This document shows, in pieces, positions 1 to 8,113 of a DNA stretch of 23,077 nt. This DNA comes from Candidatus Hermodarchaeota archaeon. Lineage in GTDB: Archaea; Asgardarchaeota; Hermodarchaeia; Hermodarchaeales; Hermodarchaeaceae. A model generated the notes under the pieces. It searched no databases, was not told where the DNA came from, and saw only the letters and a list, made by a program, of their open reading frames with translations. The number at the start of each line of letters is the position of its first letter. Position 1 is the stretch's first letter. Both the position numbers and the translations under genes were made by a program. The DNA is taken from NCBI GenBank assembly GCA_016839995.1, contig JAEOTD010000014.1, positions 1 through 23,077 on the forward strand. Reading direction: 5' to 3'.

Positions 1-78
1 GAATCCATGGGCATCAGCATTGACCAACTCACTCCAGAACAAGAACAGTATCATCAAGACTATGCCGAAGGAACGTAA
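1..78 (+). CDS. ahcY: S-adenosylhomocysteine hydrolase, C-terminal end (partial)
   Basis: Only the last 25 codons are inside the window, read in frame 1 and ending in TAA at 76-78. The peptide reads ESMGISIDQLTPEQ and closes with EGT. This matches the characteristic C-terminus of archaeal and bacterial adenosylhomocysteinases (roughly ESMGxxIDxLTxEQxxYxxxxxEGT), where conserved lysine and tyrosine residues contact NAD. The enzyme splits S-adenosylhomocysteine into adenosine and homocysteine and so relieves product inhibition of methyltransferases. The call rests on this short tail alone. The body of the gene lies to the left of the window. Confidence 0.72.
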   Translation, partial: ESMGISIDQLTPEQEQYHQDYAEGT

Positions 79-100
79 CCATTCAGAATCGGATCAATGC

Positions 101-110
101 TATAACTTTT
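101..110 (+). promoter_or_regulatory. possible TATA box for the creatininase-family gene
   Basis: The short gap 79-164 contains an AT-rich element TATAACTTTT about 55 bases before the ATG at 165. This would suit an archaeal TATA box with a leader of about 30 bases. No clear BRE is visible, and the gene could equally be read through from the upstream hydrolase. Confidence 0.25.
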
Positions 111-164
111 CAATCAGTGCCAAGGTAGTGTACGTCTTCAGTACTCTTTGTAGGTGTATTCGGA

Positions 165-938
165 ATGTCAGATGTAAAACCCTTCATGCTCGGGAAACTC
201 ACTTGGCAGGAAGCCAAAGCGCTCTTCGAAGAAACCGATATCGCAATTATCCCAGTGGGCTCCCAAGAACAACACGGCCCCGCACTTCCTCTTGATAATG
301 ACTCCTTCCAAGCCCAGGAATTTGCCTACCTCGTCGCAGACAAGTTATGGCCGAATATTAAAACTGCAGTGACTCCCCTCATCTCCTATGGCGTTTCACC
401 ACATCATATGCCATTCTCTGGCACAATCACCCTACGTCATGAGACCTTCATTGATCTGATTGTCGACGTTGGAAAGAGCCTCACCAAACACGGAGCAAAG
501 AAACTCATCGTCATGAACAGCCATGGCGGAAACACCGCCGCCCTCTCCATTGCGCTCCGAAAACTCCACGACGAAGAGGGCCTATGGTGTGTTGGCATTG
601 AATGGTGGAAAATCACCGAAGACCTGGTGAAAGAAACCTTTGACCCCCCACACTTCCACGCTGATGAGATGGAAACCTCCGTGGCTTGGGCATTGGGACA
701 ACGTGTCCTAGAGGACAAACGCGTGGATGAACCTGGTCGAGAACCAGTCCCCGGTTTTACCAAAGCCACGATGTTTCCTTCACAACCCAATATAATGCCA
801 GTGTGGGATACCACTGATTTTACAGATTCCGGGACCATCGGATACGCTACAAGGGCGGACCCAAAAAAGGGTCAGAAAGTTGTAGACGAGGCAGTGAAGC
901 GTATCGTTTCTTTCATAGAAAAAGTGGTTGAAATATAA
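165..938 (+). CDS. creatininase-family amidohydrolase
   Basis: The 257-residue protein has the full length and motif order of the creatininase / creatinine amidohydrolase superfamily. A metal-site segment VGSQEQHGPALPLDND lies at about residues 31-46 (Glu35, His37, Asp44/46). NSHGGN is at 118-123, and HADEMETS at 165-172 carries the metal-binding Glu168. Family members are metal-dependent cyclic-amide or formamide hydrolases. They include creatininase, the archaeal formylaminopyrimidine deformylase ArfB of flavin/F420 synthesis, and MftE peptidase. The sequence alone does not separate these, though in an archaeon an ArfB-like or uncharacterised role is more likely than creatinine breakdown. 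The ATG at 165 precedes the conserved fold by about 25 residues, as usual. It follows the adenosylhomocysteinase gene by 86 bases on the same strand. Confidence 0.88.
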   Translation: MSDVKPFMLGKLTWQEAKALFEETDIAIIPVGSQEQHGPALPLDNDSFQAQEFAYLVADKLWPNIKTAVTPLISYGVSPHHMPFSGTITLRHETFIDLIVDVGKSLTKHGAKKLIVMNSHGGNTAALSIALRKLHDEEGLWCVGIEWWKITEDLVKETFDPPHFHADEMETSVAWALGQRVLEDKRVDEPGREPVPGFTKATMFPSQPNIMPVWDTTDFTDSGTIGYATRADPKKGQKVVDEAVKRIVSFIEKVVEI

Positions 939-951
939 GTCTAGTTACTAC

Positions 952-1470
952 TCAGATGACTTCTTGAGCTTCAGTTGGCGCCCTGGCGTCTTTACTTCGA
1001 ATACCGTAGATACCAGCAAGAAGACCGAATATTGGCGCTAAAAGGCCAGTTATTAAGACAATAATACTGAACGTGTAAATGAATGTGAATGAAGCACCCA
1101 TGAAACCCATTAACAACCCAATAATTGATATCACAAGAATTAACGCCGAGCCAATTCGCTGATTGACGAAGTAAACGAGTGCAGCCCCAATAAGTAGGAT
1201 AATGCAGAAGGTAACATACCATCCAATTAACCCGGAAATCAACTGAAGCATCATGACGTTAAAGAACGAAAATGGATTCAAAGGGTCCGGTGAAGCACTA
1301 AGTTGGGGGAGAATGAGGAGAAGTTGATAGATTTGAAATATATTAAATAAACAAGCAAGAAGAACCAAGGCAGGTTCACGGAGAGGTCGATCAGGATTCC
1401 CTTTCACAAGTTCACTGACAGGGGTTGTTTTTTCGGAAAACAAACTTTCCACCTCCATAAGAGATAACAT
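952..1470 (-). CDS. unknown four-helix membrane protein
   Basis: I do not recognise a family. The 172-residue product has a polar N-terminus of about 32 residues. Four hydrophobic segments follow at roughly 33-55, 75-102, 107-125 and 130-157, and then a short charged tail. Glycine-rich patches such as LLMGFMG and FGLLAGIYG resemble small archaeal DUF-type membrane proteins. The first ATG at 1470 has GAGG only 2-3 bases away. A TTG at 1443 (codon 10) sits 8 bases after a strong GGAGG, so the true protein may start there (163 residues). The gene ends 13 bases after the convergent creatininase-family gene and is divergent from the FtsX-type permease, with which it shares a short promoter region. 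Confidence 0.72.
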   Translation of the reverse strand: MLSLMEVESLFSEKTTPVSELVKGNPDRPLREPALVLLACLFNIFQIYQLLLILPQLSASPDPLNPFSFFNVMMLQLISGLIGWYVTFCIILLIGAALVYFVNQRIGSALILVISIIGLLMGFMGASFTFIYTFSIIVLITGLLAPIFGLLAGIYGIRSKDARAPTEAQEVI

Positions 1471-1500
1471 AACCTCTCGAATTTGAGAAGTGAACCCAAC

Positions 1501-1515
1501 CTTAAAGCTTTTATG
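1501..1515. promoter_or_regulatory. possible bidirectional promoter, palindrome AAAGCTTT
   Basis: The 81-base gap between the divergent membrane protein and permease contains CTTAAAGCTTTTATG, with the palindrome AAAGCTTT at 1504-1511. Read on either strand it gives an AT-rich TATA-like element about 30-45 bases from the two start codons. One core could therefore serve both directions. This is inference from spacing and base composition only. Confidence 0.33.
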
Positions 1516-1551
1516 CGTTGATTAGGAAGAAGTCGAAGGGCAGGGATTCGG

Positions 1552-4344
1552 TTGTATCGTTACTCAGTTCGTCGCACAACCCGGAATAAGAAACTATTTC
1601 TTGCCATCTTAGTGGGTGTTACAATAGCCACCTCTCTCTTTGCTGCTTCCAACATTAGTGCTAATTCCTTAGTAGGTGCAATGCTCGATGAAGTAATGGA
1701 TACTGTTACTGTGGATATGCTTTGGAGGACTTATGTCTGGGGAGATATTCCTCCTAGCTCTGAATTTTACCAATTACGGCAGGAGATCGAAGCCTTTGAA
1801 GATGTGGATTATTCCGAAACCATGCTTAGACACCGAAATGAATCCTACCCAGAAGAAAATTATCTTCTAACCTGTGGCATTCAGAATAATTCAACTATTT
1901 ACGATGGAGTGTCTTTGGTTGCTGGAAATCTTACCCTTGGAGCTAATGAAACACTCCTTGCTACATCTTCAGCGCTCATTAGTGATTACCCCATCGGGAG
2001 TAACTATTCGATTGTCGTTCGAATTTGGGGGGAGGGTGACGATATTGAATACAATCTCACCCTAAAGGTCGTGGGTCATATTGAACTTTCTGAAAATTCT
2101 CAGCAAACGTTGTTGATTGATGCATACTTCCCTTTTTGGGGGTACGAATACCAAAGCTGGATTCAACAACACGTCTTGTTTTTCCTCGTTGATGTAGAGT
2201 CCACATTCTTACCAATTTATGATTGGGTACAGACTCAACCCGATGCTCGAGAAGTCAATCTTGAAGCTTTCACTCTCATCTACGTTGATCAAGCAGCTCT
2301 GATCAATCCATATAACATCCAACTCTCTCAGCAGAATGTCCAAATGCTTGGATACCAAATTCAAAATGCACTTGATTATCAATATGATGGTTGGCTCATG
2401 AACAACCTTGCTTATACCCTTCAATTTTTTTCGTCAATTTCAGAAGGCTTTCGGATGACCTTTCTTCAAGTATCAATTCCGGTGTTCTTCGTAGCCCTTT
2501 ACATGGGCATATCGTTAAATGATGTGTCATATTCCATCCGACGTCGTGAAGTGGGTCTCCTACTCACTAAAGGTGTAACCCGAAGCACCATCACAAGTCT
2601 GTTTGTTTGGGAAGGATTGCTCATAGGGGTTTTTGCAAGTATTTTTGGCATCATCATTGCGATAGGGATAATTCCATTCTTCATTCCTGTTGTTACTTGG
2701 GCGGCGATTTTCACTACGGGAATAGGAGTAGATACCATCTTCTTAACAGTCATGTTCGGGATTCTTTTGGCTATTATTGCTTCTTATCTTCCTGCACGTA
2801 AAGCCTCGAAAATCCCGACGACCGAAGCACTCCGGGAATACACTATAGCGGGAGAACCAACAAGCTATCCACGAATGCTAGCTTGGACCACCTTAATCCT
2901 TGGAAGTTACAAACTCGTAATTTGGCTCCTAGGTATTAACGTAACGGAATTAGCTATGAATTTGACATTTACTAACCCAATTCTTGGTTCATTGTCTATG
3001 TACTGGCTAGTTTTTGATACCGTCATTGCGTTTTGGGCCCCCTTGTTATTCCTTTGGGGTTTTGTCACAATCATCGTTAAGGGATGGAAAGGATTCTATC
3101 ATTACTCTGAACGCTTTATCGGTCGCTTTATGGGCGATTTGGGAGGATTAGCTTCACACAATATTTCACGACGACCAGGACGAACAGTTGCGATTATTTT
3201 CATCACCGCGCTCCTGGTTGGTTACAGCATTCAGACCATCGGAGTCCTTGCAAGCAGTAACGATCTTGCCGTTAGAAATGCGTATACTACCGTAGGTGCA
3301 GATATCAAGGTTCTTATGAGTTATCCAGAGAACGTAACAGATTTACTTCCAACCATACGGAATATTGAAGGAGTGCGTGGAGCCGCGAGACAATATACAT
3401 TCTCGATGTCGACCGTATCCCAAAGTAACCTTGCAGTACGAGCTATAAACGTCAGCGAATGGATCGGTGTCGCGTATTTTGAACCTGGGTGGATATTAGG
3501 AGTGCCAGCTCCAATTGCATTTCAGGCAATTGAATCAAACAATGAAACAATCATTCTTCAGAAACTCATAGCAAGTAACCTAGCACTTGGAATTGGTGAT
3601 CTTATATCCGTTCAATTCTCTTCTAGTACGTATCATCCACTCACTATTGTTGGGTTTATGGGTCCTGAGCCTGAATGGTTACAAGTACCCTATGGGTTCC
3701 AAGGCGGTACTTGGGCAGCTGAAGAAACATGGTCGTATGCCTCAGTGGCCTTAATGGATAGTTATTCCTCAGAAATATCTTCGACAGGGTACGTGCTAAT
3801 TTCCTTGGATGCTCCCGGATATAACGCACAGGTTATCCAAGCCCTTGAGGAATTGGATGATGTTCTGGATGTCGAGTCAGCAATCACACTTATTGAAGAT
3901 TATAATTCCGATGTACTTCGAAATGCAACAACCAATATGATGCAATTGGGGGTGGCTTTTGCCATCATCCTTGCATCGGTGGGTACTTTGGTAATTATCT
4001 ATTTGACACTCCGCGAACGTCGTACTACGACTGCCTTGATGAGCGCCCGAGGCATGACATATTTACAGACCGTGACCATTCTCTCTGCGGAAATATTAAC
4101 GATGATGATATTTGCTATCATTCTCGGATTTTCTGTGGGGCTTATTATTTACTATGGACTTGTCAGTGGTGGAGTAGCAACTTTCATCCCAATGCTTTTG
4201 ACAACGCGATTCCTACCACCCGAGTTTGCGGGGATGTTCGCGATATTAACAGGGACCATTATTGGGCTTTTGGTTTTAGCTACACTAATTCCAATTCTAA
4301 TCGAGGCACGTACAGCGCGATATGATCTTTCCGTGTTGAGGTGA
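1552..4344 (+). CDS. FtsX/MacB-type ABC transporter permease, two-domain
   Basis: The 930-residue protein is a double-length permease of the lipoprotein-releasing / MacB class. An N-terminal membrane helix (about 13-35) is followed by a long external domain. Then comes a cluster of helices (about 305-510) holding the first FtsX domain, with the motif RRREVGLLLTKGVTRSTI. The second half begins near HNISRRPGRTVAII (about 545). It has a second external domain and a final FtsX domain (about 800-920) with LRERRTTTALMSARGM. The protein likely couples ATP hydrolysis by the partner encoded 7 bases downstream to mechanical work outside the membrane, such as export or extraction of lipids, lipoproteins or peptides. 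The substrate is unknown. The start is TTG at 1552. An in-frame TGA at 1519-1521 rules out an earlier ATG, and AGGG lies 6 bases upstream. Confidence 0.88.
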   Translation: MYRYSVRRTTRNKKLFLAILVGVTIATSLFAASNISANSLVGAMLDEVMDTVTVDMLWRTYVWGDIPPSSEFYQLRQEIEAFEDVDYSETMLRHRNESYPEENYLLTCGIQNNSTIYDGVSLVAGNLTLGANETLLATSSALISDYPIGSNYSIVVRIWGEGDDIEYNLTLKVVGHIELSENSQQTLLIDAYFPFWGYEYQSWIQQHVLFFLVDVESTFLPIYDWVQTQPDAREVNLEAFTLIYVDQAALINPYNIQLSQQNVQMLGYQIQNALDYQYDGWLMNNLAYTLQFFSSISEGFRMTFLQVSIPVFFVALYMGISLNDVSYSIRRREVGLLLTKGVTRSTITSLFVWEGLLIGVFASIFGIIIAIGIIPFFIPVVTWAAIFTTGIGVDTIFLTVMFGILLAIIASYLPARKASKIPTTEALREYTIAGEPTSYPRMLAWTTLILGSYKLVIWLLGINVTELAMNLTFTNPILGSLSMYWLVFDTVIAFWAPLLFLWGFVTIIVKGWKGFYHYSERFIGRFMGDLGGLASHNISRRPGRTVAIIFITALLVGYSIQTIGVLASSNDLAVRNAYTTVGADIKVLMSYPENVTDLLPTIRNIEGVRGAARQYTFSMSTVSQSNLAVRAINVSEWIGVAYFEPGWILGVPAPIAFQAIESNNETIILQKLIASNLALGIGDLISVQFSSSTYHPLTIVGFMGPEPEWLQVPYGFQGGTWAAEETWSYASVALMDSYSSEISSTGYVLISLDAPGYNAQVIQALEELDDVLDVESAITLIEDYNSDVLRNATTNMMQLGVAFAIILASVGTLVIIYLTLRERRTTTALMSARGMTYLQTVTILSAEILTMMIFAIILGFSVGLIIYYGLVSGGVATFIPMLLTTRFLPPEFAGMFAILTGTIIGLLVLATLIPILIEARTARYDLSVLR

Positions 4345-4351
4345 AAACAAA

Positions 4352-5242
4352 ATGGCATATATTGAAGTCAAGGATTTGGTTCGGGTCTATCGAATGGGAG
4401 CCGTTGAGGTTCGAGCCCTTCGAGGTCTTTCCATGATTGTCCGTGAAGGTGAACTCATCTCGGTTATGGGACCTTCCGGTTCAGGTAAGACAACTTTGCT
4501 TAATATTCTTGGTGGGCTTGACCGGGCAACTGCGGGTGATGCCAAGGTCGGTGATGTAGACGTGACGTTTCTAGACCGGAAACAGCTTGTAATGTACCGA
4601 CGACGGGTTGTCGGACACATATTCCAGACTTTGAACCTTGTTCCCACGCTAAGCGCAGCGGAAAATGTTGCATTACCAATGATTGTGAACCAAGTTCCCC
4701 GAAGTGAGCGCCGGGAACGTGTAGATGAACTACTAGGAATTGTTCAACTCTCCGATCGGGCCAAACACAAACCAGATGAACTGAGTGGAGGAGAACAGCA
4801 ACGGGTCGCAATCGCAGCTTCACTAGCTAATGACCCCCCAGTTGTTCTAGCCGATGAACCGACTGGCGAATTAGATTCAGAAACCTCACAGGTAATCGTT
4901 GATTTTCTGGTGCAAATTAATCGGAAGTATAACAAAACCATCATTCTTGTTACACACAATCCGCTTGTGGCTGCAGCTAGTGAACGGATTCTTCGCATTG
5001 ATGACGGCGTGATCCAGGCAGCGTATACCCCAGCAGAACTTGAAGTGGGAGCGGAAGGACGGGCTGTGAGTTATGTTGACCAGATGCGTCAACGCATAAA
5101 GAAACTCGAAAAGGAACTTAAGAATTTAGATAAGAAGTTCAAGAAAGGTGAAGTTACCGGCGACGAATATGTCGATGAGCGCTTACGGCTCAAGGCGGCT
5201 ATTCGGGGTCTTGAGGATGAAGTCCATCGACATGGTGGATAA
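4352..5242 (+). CDS. LolD/MacB-type ABC transporter ATPase with C-terminal coiled coil
   Basis: This is the nucleotide-binding partner of the upstream permease. Its 296 residues show Walker A GPSGSGKT (40-47), Q-loop Gln92, signature LSGGEQQR (144-151), Walker B VVLADEPT (164-171), D-loop ELDSET and H-loop His202. These all fit the LolD/MacB/FtsE-like subfamily that energises FtsX permeases. The catalytic domain ends near residue 225. Beyond it lies a tail of about 50 residues (about 243-292) rich in Lys, Glu and Leu, predicted by eye as a helical hairpin with a short break at GEVTGDEY. Standard LolD proteins of about 230 residues lack this tail. All catalytic motifs are intact. The ATG at 4352 is 7 bases after the permease stop, so the two are almost certainly one transcript. 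Confidence 0.93.
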   Translation: MAYIEVKDLVRVYRMGAVEVRALRGLSMIVREGELISVMGPSGSGKTTLLNILGGLDRATAGDAKVGDVDVTFLDRKQLVMYRRRVVGHIFQTLNLVPTLSAAENVALPMIVNQVPRSERRERVDELLGIVQLSDRAKHKPDELSGGEQQRVAIAASLANDPPVVLADEPTGELDSETSQVIVDFLVQINRKYNKTIILVTHNPLVAAASERILRIDDGVIQAAYTPAELEVGAEGRAVSYVDQMRQRIKKLEKELKNLDKKFKKGEVTGDEYVDERLRLKAAIRGLEDEVHRHGG

Positions 5243-5246
5243 TCAG

Positions 5247-5287
5247 TTAATTGCGTAGGTTTCAGCGGAAACGGAAGTATTAATTGC
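5247..5287. repeat. two direct copies of TTAATTGC
   Basis: TTAATTGC occurs at 5247-5254 and again at 5280-5287, 33 bases apart (about three helical turns), in the 105-base gap before the HIT gene. A small GTTTC/GAAAC stem lies between them. They could be a paired protein site or AT-rich promoter elements for the HIT-adenosyltransferase-mutase run. Chance recurrence in AT-rich spacer is possible. Confidence 0.25.
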
Positions 5288-5347
5288 ACTTTTCCCTCAA
5301 GTGATGCATAACAAGCAGGTCTAATTAATACAAGAGTTGGTGGAATC

Positions 5348-5857
5348 ATGCCTTTCCGCGATTATATTGCCGCCCCCCACAAACTAGCTTACATCGAGGG
5401 AAAAGACCGCCATGAAATTCCCTGCATTTTTTGTGCGATTATCGAAGGCAACCCCAAGGTCAAAACCAAAATCGTCTATCGAGACGAGGAATTCATGGTC
5501 ATCCTCAACATGTTCCCATTCAACCCAGGCCACATAATGGTCGTGCCAATCCGTCACACCATCAAACTATCAGAATTAAGTAGAGCGGAAGTGAACGCAT
5601 TCTTTTGGATGGGAGCAAAGACTGTACGTCTCGTCGAAACCGCCTTTAATCCAACAGGAGTGAATATTGGGCTAAATATTGGTTCTGCCGCAGGAGCCAG
5701 TATCGAACACCTTCACCTGCACATCGTTCCGCGATACCCACGAGAACTCGGATTCATGGAAACAACAGCAGACACCCGAACCCTGGTCATGGATGCAGAA
5801 ACCACCTATCAGCGGCTACGCCCCCACTTGAAAATATTCAAAGAAGAAGCACTATAA
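5348..5857 (+). CDS. HIT-family nucleotide hydrolase/transferase
   Basis: The 169-residue protein carries the histidine-triad motif HLHLHIVPR (His121, His123, His125) and the upstream substrate-binding block FMVILNMFPFNPGHIMVVP (about 49-67). An N-terminal CIFC pair (Cys26, Cys29) can bind zinc, as in the Ap4A phosphorylase / FHIT-like branch. Such enzymes hydrolyse or phosphorolyse AMP-linked compounds such as Ap4A or adenylylated metabolites; the substrate cannot be read here. GGTGG just before the ATG at 5348 supports the start. It is followed 18 bases later by the adenosyltransferase and then the mutase, so it probably belongs to the same transcript. Possibly it cleans up nucleotide by-products, but that is speculative. 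Confidence 0.9.
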   Translation: MPFRDYIAAPHKLAYIEGKDRHEIPCIFCAIIEGNPKVKTKIVYRDEEFMVILNMFPFNPGHIMVVPIRHTIKLSELSRAEVNAFFWMGAKTVRLVETAFNPTGVNIGLNIGSAAGASIEHLHLHIVPRYPRELGFMETTADTRTLVMDAETTYQRLRPHLKIFKEEAL

Positions 5858-5875
5858 GACACCTGAGGTAAGAAA

Positions 5876-6418
5876 ATGAGTGAACACAAAGAAGAACAAC
5901 ATCAAGGTTTAGTCCAAGTCTACACGGGAACTGGAAAAGGTAAAACATCCGCAGCTCTGGGGCTTGGACTTCGTGCAGCGGGACATGGATTTGAGGTCTA
6001 CATGATCCAGTTCATGAAAGGGCAAATTAACTATGGTGAACTGCAGGCTGTAAAACACATCCCTAACTTCACAATTCGACAGTATGGTCGTCCAGACTTT
6101 GTCGACAAATCTAATCCGAATCCAGAAGACATCAAACTTGCCCAAGAGGCGTTAGATCATGCTCGTACAATCATCGAGAAAAAAGACGTGGACTTTCTAA
6201 TTCTTGATGAGGTGAATGTGGCAATTGATTTTGGATTAATCACCGACAAGGAAGTCATTATGCTAATCAAATCACGTCCTCCCAATATGGAGCTCATCCT
6301 CACAGGTCGCGATGCACCACCTTCGATAATTAAAATTGCGGACCTCGTGAGTGAAGTCAAGGAGGTTAAACACCCATACCAAAAGGGTGTGGCAGCACGA
6401 AAGGGAGTAGAAATGTAG
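5876..6418 (+). CDS. cobA: corrinoid adenosyltransferase, CobA/BtuR type
   Basis: The 180-residue protein is a P-loop ATP:cob(I)alamin adenosyltransferase. The variant Walker A GTGKGKTS is at 18-25, followed by AALGLGLRAAGHG. The cobalamin/ATP-contact stretch QFMKG is at about 45-49, DEVN at 111-114 and LTGRDAP at 142-148, all hallmarks of CobA/BtuR rather than PduO or EutT types. It transfers the 5'-deoxyadenosyl group of ATP to reduced corrinoid, producing the adenosylcobalamin used by the mutase encoded 21 bases downstream. GAGGTAAG upstream of the ATG at 5876 is a good ribosome site. The linkage to a mutase gene makes dedicated cofactor supply or repair the likely role. Confidence 0.93.
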   Translation: MSEHKEEQHQGLVQVYTGTGKGKTSAALGLGLRAAGHGFEVYMIQFMKGQINYGELQAVKHIPNFTIRQYGRPDFVDKSNPNPEDIKLAQEALDHARTIIEKKDVDFLILDEVNVAIDFGLITDKEVIMLIKSRPPNMELILTGRDAPPSIIKIADLVSEVKEVKHPYQKGVAARKGVEM

Positions 6419-6439
6419 AATCAGCCGAGGTGTCGTTCG

Positions 6440-8113
6440 GTGACAAAGAAAAAGGGAACCAAGAAATCTTTGAAGGACTGGCAAACGAAAGTCCTCACCC
6501 CATACGTGAAAACCACTCCAGAACGCGCCGACCAGTTTATCACTACGTCTAGTAAACCGGTAGAGCGACTCTACACTCCTGATGACGTCCCAGATTTTGA
6601 TTATCAGCAACACCTCGGTTTTCCAGGGGAACCGCCCTATACTCGAGGCGTGTATCCTACGATGTACCGTGGACGCTTATGGACCATGCGGATGTATTCA
6701 GGATTTGGCAACGCAGAACAAACGAACGAACGGTACCGATACCTGCTCGAACAGGGACAAACCGGGCTCAGCGTTGCCTTCGACCTCCCCACCCAAATCG
6801 GCTACGATTCTGATCACCCCATGGCAGGCGGAGAGGTTGGAAAGTGCGGCGTCTCCCTTCCCTCCCTAGAAGATATGGGGGTTCTCTTCCAAGACATACC
6901 TCTCGATAAAGTGAGCACCAGCATGACCATCAACGCCCCAGCCGCCATTTTATTGGCAATGTATGTTGTGATTGCCAAACAACAAGGCGTAGATCCTAAG
7001 GTCCTTAGGGGCACGATACAAAATGATATTCTCAAAGAATACGTGGCCAGGGGAACCTACATTTACCCCCCAAAATCATCCATGCGCTTGATCACGGACA
7101 CCTTTGCATACTGCCGAAAAGAGCACCCACGATGGAACACCATCAGCATCAGTGGTTACCATATTCGCGAAGCCGGAAGTACCGCGACACAAGAAGTGGC
7201 GTTTACCTTTGCCAATGGTATCGCTTACGTGAAAGCCGCAATCGAGGCAGGTTTGCAGGTGGATGAGTTTGCCCCTCGACTTTCCTTCTTTTTTGGAGCC
7301 CATAATGACCTGTTCGAAGAAGTGGCAAAATTCCGGGCAGCTCGTCGCCTCTGGTATAAGATTATGAAGAACCGGTTCAATGCGGAGAATCCCCGATCAT
7401 TATTACTGCGGTTTCACACGCAGACCGCCGGGTGTAGTTTAACTGCCCAACAGCCGGAAAATAATGTTGTTCGGGTCACCATGCAGGCCCTCGCTGCGGT
7501 GCTTGGAGGCACACAATCTCTTCACACCAACTCAATGGATGAAGCCTTAGCCCTCCCCACTGAAAAAGCTGCAACCATTGCATTGCGCACACAGCAAATC
7601 CTTGCGCAGGAAACTGGAGTCGCGAACACCATTGACCCCTTTGCAGGATCTTATTACCTTGAGAAGCTAACCGATGACATCGAGGAGGGCGTGATGAAAT
7701 ACCTCGACCGTATTGACAAAATGGGAGGCGTCCTCCGGGCAATCGAAACGGGTTATATTCAACGCGAGATTCATAATAGCGCTTATCGATATCAACGGGA
7801 AATCGAAACCGATGAACGAATTGTAGTGGGCGTTAACAAATTCGAAATCCCCGAAGAAGAGAGAACCATCGAATACCTCCGAGTAGATCCTGCCGTGGAA
7901 AAAAGTCAAACCAAGAAACTCGCATTATTACGAAAGAGCCGTAACTCCAGCAAGATCGAAGCAGCCCTCAATCAATTGCAAACAGCAGCTGAAGGAACAG
8001 ACAACCTCCTGCACCCTATTCTTGCAGCTGTTGAGGTGAAAGCAACACTTGGTGAGATATGTGATGCACTCCGCCGTGTTTTCGGAGAATACAAAGCCCC
8101 TCAAATCTTCTAG
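6440..8113 (+). CDS. mcmA: methylmalonyl-CoA mutase, catalytic (large) subunit
   Basis: The 557-residue protein is the catalytic TIM-barrel part of the adenosylcobalamin-dependent mutase that interconverts (R)-methylmalonyl-CoA and succinyl-CoA. It ends where the B12 domain would begin, as expected for the split archaeal enzyme. Substrate residues fit true methylmalonyl-CoA mutase: Tyr86 in RMYSGFG (Tyr89 of the Propionibacterium enzyme), Arg204 in VARGTYIYPP (the carboxylate-binding Arg207) and His241 in SGYHIREAG. SVAFDLPT, SMTINAPA and LTAQQPENN are intact. The start is GTG at 6440, with GAGGTG about 8 bases upstream. No cobalamin subunit lies next to it; the nearest is at 20030. Its TAG stop overlaps that of the convergent MFS gene within CTAG at 8110-8113. 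Confidence 0.95.
   Translation: MTKKKGTKKSLKDWQTKVLTPYVKTTPERADQFITTSSKPVERLYTPDDVPDFDYQQHLGFPGEPPYTRGVYPTMYRGRLWTMRMYSGFGNAEQTNERYRYLLEQGQTGLSVAFDLPTQIGYDSDHPMAGGEVGKCGVSLPSLEDMGVLFQDIPLDKVSTSMTINAPAAILLAMYVVIAKQQGVDPKVLRGTIQNDILKEYVARGTYIYPPKSSMRLITDTFAYCRKEHPRWNTISISGYHIREAGSTATQEVAFTFANGIAYVKAAIEAGLQVDEFAPRLSFFFGAHNDLFEEVAKFRAARRLWYKIMKNRFNAENPRSLLLRFHTQTAGCSLTAQQPENNVVRVTMQALAAVLGGTQSLHTNSMDEALALPTEKAATIALRTQQILAQETGVANTIDPFAGSYYLEKLTDDIEEGVMKYLDRIDKMGGVLRAIETGYIQREIHNSAYRYQREIETDERIVVGVNKFEIPEEERTIEYLRVDPAVEKSQTKKLALLRKSRNSSKIEAALNQLQTAAEGTDNLLHPILAAVEVKATLGEICDALRRVFGEYKAPQIF

Noticed and set aside
20..295. 91-residue open frame at the left edge on the plus strand
   Set aside because: It overlaps both the adenosylhomocysteinase tail and the conserved start of the creatininase-family protein in another frame, and its Arg/Ser-rich product resembles nothing.
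437..838. 133-residue minus-strand frame
   Set aside because: It lies fully antisense inside the creatininase-family gene; composition is that of a mirror frame.
6440..8113. mutase catalytic subunit as a truncated gene lacking its B12 domain
   Set aside because: Both mutase genes end at the same point, and a separate B12 subunit exists at 20030, so this is the normal split archaeal form and not a truncation.
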